The notes beneath the pieces are model-generated. The model saw nothing but the letters and a program-made list of their open reading frames with translations, did not search any database and was not told the DNA's origin. This document shows, one piece after another, positions 1 to 7,516 of a DNA stretch of 8,388 bases (position 1 is the first letter of the stretch; each line of letters begins with the position of its first letter). Position numbers and translations under genes: made by a program. The stretch comes from Oscillospiraceae bacterium (GTDB lineage: Bacteria; Bacillota; Clostridia; Oscillospirales; Acutalibacteraceae). Location of the stretch: positions 1 through 8,388 of the forward strand of contig JAQWBK010000065.1 in NCBI GenBank assembly GCA_028706415.1, written 5' to 3'.

Positions 1-601
1 CGAGAACCAGCATACACGCATCATAAGGAGAGGGCTTGCTGCGCGAGAGCTCTACTTGCCTGCTCATGCTTATTCCTGATACACTCGCAAGCTCAAGTGC
101 CCGAATTATCCTGCCAAGGTTGTTGGGATGAAGCTTTTCCGCCGTGGCTTTATCAACCAGAGCAAGCTCCTCCAGCAAAACCTCTGCCCCCTCTTTTTCT
201 GCACGAAGACAGAGCTTGTCCCTTAAAACCGGATCGGCTCCCCCGCCGCTGAACTGTAAATTATCAATAACAGCATCTATATAAAGACCTGTGCCGCCAC
301 AAAGGAAGGGCTGTTTCCCCCTTGAATTAATCTCGTCAATAACCCTGTGTGCCGCCTGTGCATACTGTGCCACACTATACCCCTCGCATAGTGGCAGAAA
401 CCCTTGAAGATGATGGGGTATCCCTCCGGTTTCGGTTGGGGTGGGGCGGGCAGTACCAATTTGCAGCCCCTCATATATCTGCATGGAATCCGCCGAAACA
501 ACCTCGCCGCCAAACCGCTCGGCAAGATTAACAGCAAGCGCTGTTTTGCCCGAAGCTGTTGGGCCGGCAATCACCGGCAAAAATATGCGGGGGTTGTTCA
601 T
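1..601 (-). CDS. miaA: tRNA dimethylallyltransferase MiaA, N-terminal 200 residues (runs off window)
   Basis: MiaA transfers a dimethylallyl group from DMAPP to N6 of A37 in tRNAs reading UNN codons, giving i6A37, the substrate of MiaB. Translating from ATG at 601 gives an open frame to the window edge, about two thirds of the usual ~310 residues. Visible motifs are the P-loop GPTASGKT (13-20), SADSMQIYEGLQIGTARPT (36-54) with the conserved Asp38, IPHHL (61-65), CGGTGLYI (101-108) and HPNNLGRIIRALE (158-170). All fit the MiaA consensus. An AAAGGAG ribosome binding site (minus strand of 612-618) sits 10 nt before the ATG and supports this start. The gene lies 55 nt downstream of mutL with no obvious terminator between them, so cotranscription is likely. 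The reading frame is intact and the truncation is only the window edge. Confidence 0.96.
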   Translation of the reverse strand, partial: MNNPRIFLPVIAGPTASGKTALAVNLAERFGGEVVSADSMQIYEGLQIGTARPTPTETGGIPHHLQGFLPLCEGYSVAQYAQAAHRVIDEINSRGKQPFLCGGTGLYIDAVIDNLQFSGGGADPVLRDKLCLRAEKEGAEVLLEELALVDKATAEKLHPNNLGRIIRALELASVSGISMSRQVELSRSKPSPYDACMLVL

Positions 602-656
602 AAGACGGCTGCTCCTTTCGCCGGGGCCGGTATGACCTTCAACCACTCGACTACCA

Positions 657-2525
657 CTATTTCGTTCTTCCAAACTGCTTTTCTATATCCCGACGGGACA
701 GCTCAAAGCAGACGGGACGGCCATGGGGACAGGTGCGAATGTCATGGTTCAACAAAACTCGTTCGGCCATTTTCTGCAGCTCGGCAGAGCTGCTTATGTC
801 TCCGCCCTTAATGGCTGCTCGGCAGGCGGCAGAATGATAAATCCAATCCAGCTTGTCCGCCTTAATTTCATGCCTGCCTTCTGCCAGCCCTCCGGCAATT
901 TCCTGTATTATGGCGGCCGCATCCCCCGCTTCCAAAAGCATGGGCAGGGCGCGGACGATAACGCTGCGGCTACCGAAATCCTCAATCTCAAATCCGGCTT
1001 TGCTCAAAGTTTCAAGCTCGGGAAGAAGGGCGGCGTATTCCTCATGGCTGAGTAAAACACTGACAGGTTGCATTAACAGCTGAGCGGCCGATTGTTGGGA
1101 GGATTTCAGTTGATTATATAAAATACGCTCATGCGCCGCATGCTTGTCGATAATATAAACCGAATCCCCCATTTGAGCGATAATATAGGTCGCAAACGCC
1201 TCCCCTATATAATCAACCTTGGGGGTATCCTCCCATTGGGCGGGGGTGGGGTCAGCCGGCGCTGTGTTTAATTTATCATCCGGTACCTGCCGGACAGACA
1301 GGGGCTCTCGGTCATCACATATAATATCAGGAATGACCACAGGGCGGTTATACGGAATGGTTCCGCCGTCCCGAATCGAAAGATTATTCTCTTGAATATT
1401 TATCTTTTCCTTGGCGGCGGGATGAGGGAAAGTAGTTTCCACCGTATGTGTATTTGGAAATGAAATCTTGGTCTGCTGTGATGTCGGTTCTTCAGTATCC
1501 TCTTTTGCCACCGGAACTTTCATCGCGGGGGGCACAGAGCCCGACTGCAAAGCAGATTTCACGCCGTGATAAACAGCATCGAATATTGGACGCTCGTTGA
1601 TAAAGCGCACCTCAATTTTAGCCGGATGAACATTCACATCCACCGTTTCAAGAGGCAGGTCTATATGCAGTACACAGGACGGGAATTTCCCCGCCATGAT
1701 GGTGCCTTTAAAAGCCTGTTCAAGCGCCGCCATTGCAGTTCTTGTTTTAACATAGCGCCGATTTATAAAAAAGTGCTGCATTGTGCGATTGGAGCGGGGG
1801 GAAGAAGGTTTGCTTATATATCCATGAACATGTATGCCGCCCAGGGTGTAATCAACCGGAATTAGCCCACCTGCAAAATCCTTACCGAATACCGCGTATA
1901 TACAGGAAAGCAGCTTATTATCGCCGGGTGAGAGCAATACATCCCTGCCGTCACGCTTAAATCGCACCGAAACCTCCGGATGGGAGAGGGCAATACAGTC
2001 GGTGACGGCGGCAACCGAATTCGCCTCGGTAACATCTTTTTTGAGAAATTTCATTCGCGCCGGAACATTATAAAATAGATCCCTTACGATTATTGTCGTA
2101 CCCTGGGGGCGGGCTGTATCTTCCAGCAGCCGCTCCTCCCCACCTTCAATTATATAGCGGGTACCTGCCATTTCGCCTGCCGAGCGGGTCAGCATTTCCA
2201 CCTTCGATATGGCGCAGACCGAAGCCAGCGCCTCTCCCCGAAAGCCCAGGGTTCCGATTTTCTCGAGATCATCCCGGGTGCGAACCTTACTTGTCGCATG
2301 GCGTAAAAAGGCAACCGGAACATCCTCGCGCAATAAACCCGAGCCGTCATCGGTGATTTTAATAAGCTTTATTCCGCCGTTTTCGATTTCAACGCTTAGT
2401 GTGGATGCTCCCGCATCTATTGCGTTTTCCATCAGTTCCTTGACCACCGACGAAGGGCGTTCAACCACCTCTCCGGCAGCAATCAGTTCGGCTGTATGCT
2501 TGTCCAGTACCTGTATATTAGACAT
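657..2525 (-). CDS. mutL: DNA mismatch repair protein MutL (endonuclease type)
   Basis: MutL couples MutS mismatch recognition to strand incision and removal. The 622-residue product has the N-terminal GHKL ATPase: MENAIDAG with Glu33/Asn34, DDGSG (59-63) and GFRGEAL (94-100). The S5-like transducer domain follows to about 330. A low-complexity linker runs from about 330 to 430, and the C-terminal dimerisation/endonuclease domain from about 437. That domain shows DKHAAHE (460-466), ACR (567-569), CPHGRP (599-604) and SRRDIEKQF (610-618), as in MutL of bacteria lacking MutH. QLLMQP (482-487) matches the position and form of the beta-clamp-binding motif of Bacillus MutL. The oddity is in DQHA(X)2E(X)4E: Gln is Lys461, and the last Glu is Asn471. 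The start is preceded by AGGGGG 5 nt upstream, and mutS ends only 14 nt before it, so the two genes are translationally close. Confidence 0.98.
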   Translation of the reverse strand: MSNIQVLDKHTAELIAAGEVVERPSSVVKELMENAIDAGASTLSVEIENGGIKLIKITDDGSGLLREDVPVAFLRHATSKVRTRDDLEKIGTLGFRGEALASVCAISKVEMLTRSAGEMAGTRYIIEGGEERLLEDTARPQGTTIIVRDLFYNVPARMKFLKKDVTEANSVAAVTDCIALSHPEVSVRFKRDGRDVLLSPGDNKLLSCIYAVFGKDFAGGLIPVDYTLGGIHVHGYISKPSSPRSNRTMQHFFINRRYVKTRTAMAALEQAFKGTIMAGKFPSCVLHIDLPLETVDVNVHPAKIEVRFINERPIFDAVYHGVKSALQSGSVPPAMKVPVAKEDTEEPTSQQTKISFPNTHTVETTFPHPAAKEKINIQENNLSIRDGGTIPYNRPVVIPDIICDDREPLSVRQVPDDKLNTAPADPTPAQWEDTPKVDYIGEAFATYIIAQMGDSVYIIDKHAAHERILYNQLKSSQQSAAQLLMQPVSVLLSHEEYAALLPELETLSKAGFEIEDFGSRSVIVRALPMLLEAGDAAAIIQEIAGGLAEGRHEIKADKLDWIYHSAACRAAIKGGDISSSAELQKMAERVLLNHDIRTCPHGRPVCFELSRRDIEKQFGRTK

Positions 2526-2539
2526 GGTGACCCCCTATG

Positions 2540-5167
2540 TCAATAACCGTCTGCCAGTTTTGCCAGTTCATATAATATCTGCATGGATTCAATCGGCGTA
2601 AGGGTATTTACATCCAGCCCCTTTAAGCGCCGTACTACCTCACTGTCCCCCGCCGGAAGAAGGGACATCTGTCCATTACCCTCTTCAAATCTATCCGAAA
2701 TATGTTTGTTATTTTGCGGTTTCATACCGCCCGCGTCAATAATTTTGAGAATTTCCTTGGCGCGAGATACAACATTTTCGGGTATGCCTGCCAGCTTTGC
2801 AACCTCAATTCCGTAGCTTTCATCGGCGGGCCCGCGTACAATGCGGCGCAGGAAGGTGATATCATCCCCCCGCTTTTTAACAGCGATATTATAATTTTTA
2901 ACCCCGTCAATCTCATTTTCAATGGCGGTAAGCTCATGGTAATGGGTTGCAAACATTGTCTTTGCGCCGATTTTCGCAGTCACATATTCCAAAACAGCAC
3001 GGGCAATACTCATTCCGTCAAAGGTTGAGGTTCCCCGACCGATTTCATCAAATATTATAAGGCTTTTTGATGTGGCGTTTTTAAGGATGGAGGCAACCTC
3101 GCTCATTTCCACCATAAAGGTGGATTGCCCCGACGCCAGATCATCCGACGCACCCACTCGTGTGAATATACTGTCAACAATTCCAATGGTGGCGCTTTCT
3201 GCCGGAACAAAGCTGCCTATTTGCGCCATCAGCACAATAAGAGCGGTCTGACGCATGTAGGTGGATTTTCCCGCCATGTTTGGGCCGGTAATAATGGCGA
3301 CCCGATTTTCGTTTGTGTCCAGCAGGGTGTCGTTCGGCACAAACGGCGCGTCCATGATGGCCTCCACCACCGGGTGACGACCGTTTTTGATGGTAACTCC
3401 CCCCCTAAGGTCTACAATCGGGCGGGAATAATTATATCTTTGTGCCGTATCTGCAAAGGAGCAAAGGACATCAAGGCGGGCAACCGATCGGGCGGTTTTT
3501 TGAATTCTTTGCAACTCGCCCGCAACCTTCAGCCGCACCTCATTAAACAGCTGATACTCCAGAGCTATCATCCTGTCTTTTGCACCCAATACGCGGGTTT
3601 CAAGGTCTTTTAGCTCCTGCGTTATGTATCTTTCGGCATTTGCCAGGGTTTGCTTTCGTATGTATTCATCCGGAACCTTTTCGGAAAATGAGCGCGAAAC
3701 CTCTATATAATAGCCGAATACTCGGTTATAACCCACCTTTAAGTTTTTAATGCCGGTGCGCTCCTTTTCCCGAGCCTCGACACGGGTAATAAACCCCTTG
3801 CCGTCCGACATCTCAAAACGAAGATCATCCACCTCTTGATTATATCCCTCTCGTATCATCCCGCCCTCTCGAACCGAAAACGGGGGATCATCCACAATCG
3901 AGCTTTCGATAAGCTCCTTAACATCATAAAGAGGGTCGATTTCATCCCTTGTCTCACACAACAGCGCCGATTTGACCTGTGCCAGCCTTTCCTTTATCGG
4001 AGCAAGCCGACAAATGGTCTGGCAGAGGGAGCGTAGCTCTCTTGCATTCGCGCTGCCATAAACCACCCTTGTCATAATCCGCTCCAGGTCGTAAATTTCA
4101 CGAAGAAGCTCGGATAAATCACCCCGGAGTATAGAATCATGAACAAGCTCATCAACCGCATTATGCCGACGGCTAATCTGGGCGGCATTTACAAGGGGCT
4201 GTTCAAGCCAACCGCGTATCAGCCGCTTGCCCATGGCGGTTTTGGTATGGTCGAGTACCCCGAGCAGAGAACCGCGTTTTTCCTTGGCACGCATGGTTTC
4301 AAGCAGCTCGAGATTGCGGCGGGCGGTAAGGTCAAGCTTCATAAACCGGACATCAGAATATATATCAAGGTTGGTAATACGCTCAAGCCCGCTCATTTGT
4401 GTGGAATAAAGATACTTAAGCGTTCCGCCGAGTGCACGAACCGCCGAATATCTATCCTCCAGCTCCAAATCGCCCAAGGATGATTTGTTATAGTGCTTTA
4501 GTATCTGATCAACACAGCTTTTGTATTCAAAGCTGTCAGCAGGGGGAAGTTGAGGATTAATACCCAGCCCTTTGCTGATAAAGGAGGAAATGGTCTGCTC
4601 GGCCCGGGCGGCATCGTTATACAGTATTTCGCTGGGTAAAAAGCGGCCTAACTCGTTTGTAACCCTTACAGCCACATCGTCCCCTGCTATATGGATTAGA
4701 TGGATTTCACCCGTAGAGCAGTCGGTAAAGCATACGCCTGCATCCGAAGCACCGTCGCTCACAAACACAACGCCCAGATAATTGTTACGCCCCTCATCAA
4801 GCATGCTTCCCTCGATAACCGTCCCCGGGGTTATCACGCGGATTACCTCGCGTTTTACAAGCCCCTTGGCGGTGGATGGATCTTCCACCTGTTCGCATAT
4901 CGCAACCTTGTAGCCGCGGGAAATAAGGCGGGCAATATAGCCTTCACAGCTATGAAAAGGAACGCCGCACATGGGTGCGCGCTCCTCTTGACCGCAGTCT
5001 CGACCGGTTAGCACCAATTCAAGCTCTTGTGATGCAAGCTTAGCATCGTCAAAGAACATCTCATAAAAATCGCCCAGACGAAACATCAGGATACAGTCTT
5101 TGTGCTGTTCCTTTATATCAAAATATTGTTTCATCATAGGTGTCATTTCGGCCATAATGAGCTCCAT
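2540..5167 (-). CDS. mutS: DNA mismatch repair protein MutS
   Basis: MutS binds base mismatches and small loops and, with ATP, forms a sliding clamp that recruits MutL. The 875-residue length is normal for MutS1. The mismatch-reading F-x-E is in GDFYEMF (Phe34, Glu36). Connector, lever and clamp domains follow (about 130-570). The ABC-type ATPase shows Walker A GPNMAGKST (628-636), an ST-rich signature near 679-690, Walker B with Asp707-Glu708 in IIFDEIGRGTS, and the switch histidine in ATHYHEL (740-746). QMSLLP (833-838) in the tail resembles the beta-clamp-binding peptide. Two starts are possible. ATG 5167 has AAGGA 6 nt upstream. ATG 5155 gives MAEMTPMMKQY, closer to typical MutS N-termini, with GGAG 6 nt upstream. 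I keep 5167 because its ribosome binding site is stronger. The previous gene stops 22 nt upstream. Confidence 0.98.
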   Translation of the reverse strand: MELIMAEMTPMMKQYFDIKEQHKDCILMFRLGDFYEMFFDDAKLASQELELVLTGRDCGQEERAPMCGVPFHSCEGYIARLISRGYKVAICEQVEDPSTAKGLVKREVIRVITPGTVIEGSMLDEGRNNYLGVVFVSDGASDAGVCFTDCSTGEIHLIHIAGDDVAVRVTNELGRFLPSEILYNDAARAEQTISSFISKGLGINPQLPPADSFEYKSCVDQILKHYNKSSLGDLELEDRYSAVRALGGTLKYLYSTQMSGLERITNLDIYSDVRFMKLDLTARRNLELLETMRAKEKRGSLLGVLDHTKTAMGKRLIRGWLEQPLVNAAQISRRHNAVDELVHDSILRGDLSELLREIYDLERIMTRVVYGSANARELRSLCQTICRLAPIKERLAQVKSALLCETRDEIDPLYDVKELIESSIVDDPPFSVREGGMIREGYNQEVDDLRFEMSDGKGFITRVEAREKERTGIKNLKVGYNRVFGYYIEVSRSFSEKVPDEYIRKQTLANAERYITQELKDLETRVLGAKDRMIALEYQLFNEVRLKVAGELQRIQKTARSVARLDVLCSFADTAQRYNYSRPIVDLRGGVTIKNGRHPVVEAIMDAPFVPNDTLLDTNENRVAIITGPNMAGKSTYMRQTALIVLMAQIGSFVPAESATIGIVDSIFTRVGASDDLASGQSTFMVEMSEVASILKNATSKSLIIFDEIGRGTSTFDGMSIARAVLEYVTAKIGAKTMFATHYHELTAIENEIDGVKNYNIAVKKRGDDITFLRRIVRGPADESYGIEVAKLAGIPENVVSRAKEILKIIDAGGMKPQNNKHISDRFEEGNGQMSLLPAGDSEVVRRLKGLDVNTLTPIESMQILYELAKLADGY

Positions 5168-5189
5168 GTCCTTTCCTTATCCTTTTTGC

Positions 5190-5594
5190 CTAGTGGCAGC
5201 CGGCACATCCCTCGCAGCTTCCGCCACAGCCTGATTCTTCAATCGAATCGGGGTCTTCTCCCTGTGCCGAAACGGTAATTATGGTTACCATACTTTTAAT
5301 CAGCTTATCAAGCTCGTCTTTTGCCTGTTGATACGCTGTCATATTCTCGTTGTCCATCATGCGGGAATAAATATCGCGTAATTCATCGTTAAGACTTTGT
5401 AGTCTGTCTTTATCCTTATCCTCCTTGGACATCTCTGTACCCAGGGTCGCCCTTTTGAGATTAAATTCGCCAATCAGGCCTTGTAACTCTGCATCGTCAT
5501 CGGCCTGCGTCCTTGCCAGCTGTGCGCGGATAAATCGCTGATCACTTTGTAGCTCGTAAGCAAGCTCTCTTGTCATTTCAATAATTGAATCCAT
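5190..5594 (-). CDS. YlbF/YmcA (Com_YlbF) family protein with Cys-rich C-terminus
   Basis: This 134-residue helical protein (MDSIIEMTRELAYELQSD...) sits between miaB and mutS, the place of ymcA (ricA) in Bacillus. Family members YmcA and YlbF form, with YaaT, the Ric/Y-complex, which carries Fe-S clusters and stimulates RNase Y-dependent mRNA processing, influencing competence and sporulation. The sequence shows two charged, coiled-coil-like helical stretches (about 1-70 and 72-112), an acidic spacer (GEDPDSIEES) and a tail with Cys123, 127, 130 and 133 (CX3CX2CX2C) before a final His134. I chose ATG 5594 because AGAGAGG lies 8 nt upstream and the protein then begins like its family. An in-frame ATG at 5630 would start inside the palindromic element and has no good site. 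Assignment to YmcA rather than YlbF rests on synteny only. Confidence 0.86.
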   Translation of the reverse strand: MDSIIEMTRELAYELQSDQRFIRAQLARTQADDDAELQGLIGEFNLKRATLGTEMSKEDKDKDRLQSLNDELRDIYSRMMDNENMTAYQQAKDELDKLIKSMVTIITVSAQGEDPDSIEESGCGGSCEGCAGCH

Positions 5595-5620
5595 GTTTTT
5601 TACCTCTCTTTTATATAAAC

Positions 5621-5785
5621 TATAGGTCACCTCTAAAAACCTGTTTTGAACGGATTCCGAGCAGAATTTTTGTCGGACAAGGAAAGCCGACGAAACAAGG
5701 CTTTCCGCCTTACGAGGAGGTTTGACGCAGTCCGGCGGAAATTATGCCGAAAGACACCGGAAGGGGTTTTTAGAGGTGACCTATA
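5621..5785. mobile_element. 165-bp palindromic MITE-like element between miaB and the YlbF-family gene
   Basis: The two ends, 5621-5641 and 5765-5785, are a perfect 21-bp inverted repeat beginning TATAGGTCACCTC. The arms stay partly complementary inside: the left arm reads TTCCGAGCAGAATTTTTG then TCGGAC, and the opposite strand of the right arm reads TTTCGGCATAATTTCCG then CCGGAC, so almost the whole element can fold into one imperfect hairpin. It encodes no credible protein. The size, terminal repeats and lack of coding capacity fit a miniature inverted-repeat element mobilised in trans. If the outer TA is a duplicated target, the element proper is 5623-5783. It is transcribed with the operon, and its right end contains the miaB stop codon. 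Confidence 0.8.
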
Positions 5786-7199
5786 ATAGTTCCTTAATTT
5801 TGCCGAGTAAAATCCAGCTTCGTGCATCTGTTATCTCTACTTTTGCGATCCTGCCAACAATTGACGGGTCACCATCTACCCTAACCACAATATTCTCGGA
5901 TAGTCGGGCTTCCAAAAAACCTTCACCCGCATTTTCAATCAGCGCCTTAACGGTTGAACCCACCATATTGGCACAGCGAGAAGCGGCAATCTCCTCTTGA
6001 ACCTGGGTCATTTCATGGAACCACGCCGTCTTTTCCTCCCGCGTCACCGGGTCGGGCAATTTTGCTGCCGGAGTTCCCTTTCGGGGGGAATATATAAACG
6101 TGAACAATGAGGTAAAGCCGACACGGCGGATAATATCAAGTGTCTGTTCAAAATCCTCCCTCGTCTCGCCAGGGAAGCCTACAATCACATCACTTGTAAA
6201 TGATATCCCCGGAACAACCTTTCTTGCATATTCGATAAGCTCAAGATACTGCTCTCGGGTATAGCCCCTATTCATGGCCTTTAGTATCCGGTTGCTGCCG
6301 GATTGAAACGGCAGATGAAAATGACGCGCCACCTTATCACATCGGGAGATTGTATCAAAAAGCTTTTTGGTCGCATCCTTTGGGTGGGAGGTCATAAAAC
6401 GAATCACAAAATCGCCCGGAATATCGTTTATTCTCTGGAGCAGTTCCGGAAAACCAACCCCATGCTCCTCCTGCTTACCGTATGAATTTACATTTTGACC
6501 AAGCAGGGTGATTTCCTTATACCCTTCCTGAATCAGCTCCCTTGCCTCTTCCAGAATTCGCTCAGGCTTTCGGCTGCGTTCACGCCCCCTTACATGGGGA
6601 ACAATGCAGTAGGTGCAAAAGTTATTGCAGCCGTACATTATCGACAGCCACGCCTTGAATTTGCCGTCACGCTGAACCGGAATATCCTCATGGATTGTGC
6701 CGTCTTCATCCGGGATTTCAAAAACCCGTTTTGAGGATGTAAGCGCGTCATAAAGCAGCTCGGGAAAACGATGCAACACATGGGTGCCGAAAACCAAGCC
6801 GACAAAGGGATAGCTTTTCTTGATTTTTTCGGCAACATGCTCCTGCTGAACCATGCAGCCGCAAAGGGCGATAAGCGTATGAGGTCTTCGGTTTTTAATG
6901 TTTTTTAGTGCGCCGACATTTCCGAACACCCTGTCCTGAGCATGTTCACGCACAGCGCAGGTATTAAATAAAATAAGGTCGGCATTCTCGGGCTCTTGGG
7001 TAAATCCAAACCCCATTTCGGCAAGCATACCCTTAATATGCTCGGAATCCGACACATTCTGCTGGCATCCATAAGTGCGAATATGGGCAAGCGGAGGGTT
7101 GAGCTGCCCGCCGGGACGAGCCTCATAAAAGTCCCTGATCTTCCCAATAAGCTGGGCTGTGTCCTGCTTGGCAGGCTTGTCCGTTTTTATTATATGCAT
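5781..7199 (-). CDS. miaB: tRNA-2-methylthio-N6-dimethylallyladenosine synthase MiaB
   Basis: MiaB is a radical-SAM methylthiotransferase that converts i6A37 of tRNA to ms2i6A37 using two [4Fe-4S] clusters. The 472-residue product has the UPF0004 domain with cluster ligands Cys45 (TYGCQQN), Cys81 (FNTCAVRE) and Cys115 (CGCMVQ). The radical-SAM CX3CX2C is YGCNNFCTYC (Cys191, 195, 198), followed by PHVRGRERSR. GQNVNSYG (234-241), HLPFQSGSNRILKAMNRGYT (295-314) and the GFPGET region (341-346) also match. A C-terminal TRAM domain (about 405-468) ends at DARSWILLGKI. The start at 7199 has AAAGGA (minus strand of 7211-7216) 11 nt upstream, a rather long spacing. The gene is first in the probable operon. 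Its stop codon TAG (5783-5781) belongs to the terminal repeat of the 165-bp element, although overall length is normal. Confidence 0.98.
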   Translation of the reverse strand: MHIIKTDKPAKQDTAQLIGKIRDFYEARPGGQLNPPLAHIRTYGCQQNVSDSEHIKGMLAEMGFGFTQEPENADLILFNTCAVREHAQDRVFGNVGALKNIKNRRPHTLIALCGCMVQQEHVAEKIKKSYPFVGLVFGTHVLHRFPELLYDALTSSKRVFEIPDEDGTIHEDIPVQRDGKFKAWLSIMYGCNNFCTYCIVPHVRGRERSRKPERILEEARELIQEGYKEITLLGQNVNSYGKQEEHGVGFPELLQRINDIPGDFVIRFMTSHPKDATKKLFDTISRCDKVARHFHLPFQSGSNRILKAMNRGYTREQYLELIEYARKVVPGISFTSDVIVGFPGETREDFEQTLDIIRRVGFTSLFTFIYSPRKGTPAAKLPDPVTREEKTAWFHEMTQVQEEIAASRCANMVGSTVKALIENAGEGFLEARLSENIVVRVDGDPSIVGRIAKVEITDARSWILLGKIKELL

Positions 7200-7328
7200 T
7201 TATATTGAAATCCTTTCAAGCATGTGAAACATTGCACCTATAACCCTCGTTTAAAAGCCAAAGGATTTAAACGGGCAGTTGCTACACTAATGCAGTTCAA
7301 AAAACGACATTATACGATACAATGTTTC
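7200..7328 (-). promoter_or_regulatory. miaB 5' leader with potential RNA structure
   Basis: Read on the minus strand, this untranslated leader of about 125 nt can form two helices. GAAACATTG (7328-7320), near the expected 5' end, is perfectly complementary to CAATGTTTC (7234-7226), which lies about 10 nt before the Shine-Dalgarno sequence. Inside it, CCC-GTTTAAA (7275-7266) pairs with TTTAAAC-GA-GGG (7255-7244), making a 10-bp stem with a 2-nt bulge and a 10-nt loop. I recognise no known riboswitch or T-box in it. The predicted transcription start near 7325-7326 would remove two or three pairs of the outer helix, so the fold is a suggestion only. Confidence 0.35.
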
Positions 7329-7374
7329 TATACTATACCAAAAAAAACGGTTTTTATCAACCCCAAACGAGGGT
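7243..7374. repeat. 10-bp inverted repeat flanking the miaB promoter region
   Basis: ACCCTCGTTT at 7243-7252 is repeated in inverted orientation as AAACGAGGGT at 7365-7374, enclosing 112 bp that include the promoter and the 5' part of the leader. The outer copy lies upstream of the -35 box and would not be transcribed from that promoter, so the pair is a DNA rather than an RNA structure. It could be the ends of a small promoter-carrying element, a two-site operator or chance. Confidence 0.35.
7332..7360 (-). promoter_or_regulatory. sigma-A-type promoter for the miaB-mutSL-miaA operon
   Basis: On the minus strand a -35 box TTGATA (7360-7355) is followed after exactly 17 nt by a -10 box TATAGT (7337-7332), each close to the consensus. 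The spacer contains a run of eight T. Transcription would start near 7325-7326, about 125 nt before the miaB ATG. It is the best promoter I can see ahead of miaB, and no similarly good one is evident between the downstream genes. Confidence 0.6.
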
Positions 7375-7403
7375 ACTTCACCTTTTTTATTAAATACCTG
7401 CTG

Positions 7404-7504
7404 ATACTAATTTCAATAAGAAACATTCCGGCCAACAGAGCCGCGGCAACCGGGCAGAATGGCTGTCACGGCTCTGTTGGCATGTTTCTAATCGGAATTA
7501 GTAT
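7404..7504. repeat. 101-bp palindromic repeat (ATACTAAT family, copy a)
   Basis: The ends ATACTAATT (7404-7412) and AATTAGTAT (7496-7504) are perfectly complementary. Further in, AGAAACAT (7419-7426) pairs with ATGTTTCT (7482-7489), and a 13-bp GC-rich stem GCCAACAGAGCCG (7431-7443) pairs with 7469-7481 around a 25-nt loop. It lies 12 nt beyond the stop of the small membrane protein gene. Read on the minus strand, the strong hairpin is followed by a T-rich stretch (TTTCTTATTG), so it may also serve as that gene's terminator. No protein is encoded. Confidence 0.75.
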
Positions 7505-7516
7505 GAACATTGAAAA

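Noticed and set aside
404..811. Plus-strand open frames over miaA/mutL (349-531, 404-811, 441-635)
   Set aside because: They run antisense to strongly conserved miaA and mutL coding sequence, lack ribosome binding sites, and have no family-like sequence.
5595..5630. Extended start of the YlbF-family gene at 5630
   Set aside because: The extra 12 residues are translated from the end of the 165-bp palindromic element. The internal ATG 5594 has AGAGAGG at proper distance and a family-like N-terminus.
5633..5827. Minus-strand 64-codon frame across the palindromic element
   Set aside because: It overlaps the miaB 3' end in another frame and consists of terminal-repeat sequence; no support as a gene.
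7200..7328. T-box or known riboswitch in the miaB leader
   Set aside because: I see no T-box sequence, terminator/antiterminator pair or conserved riboswitch core. Only generic helices are visible.
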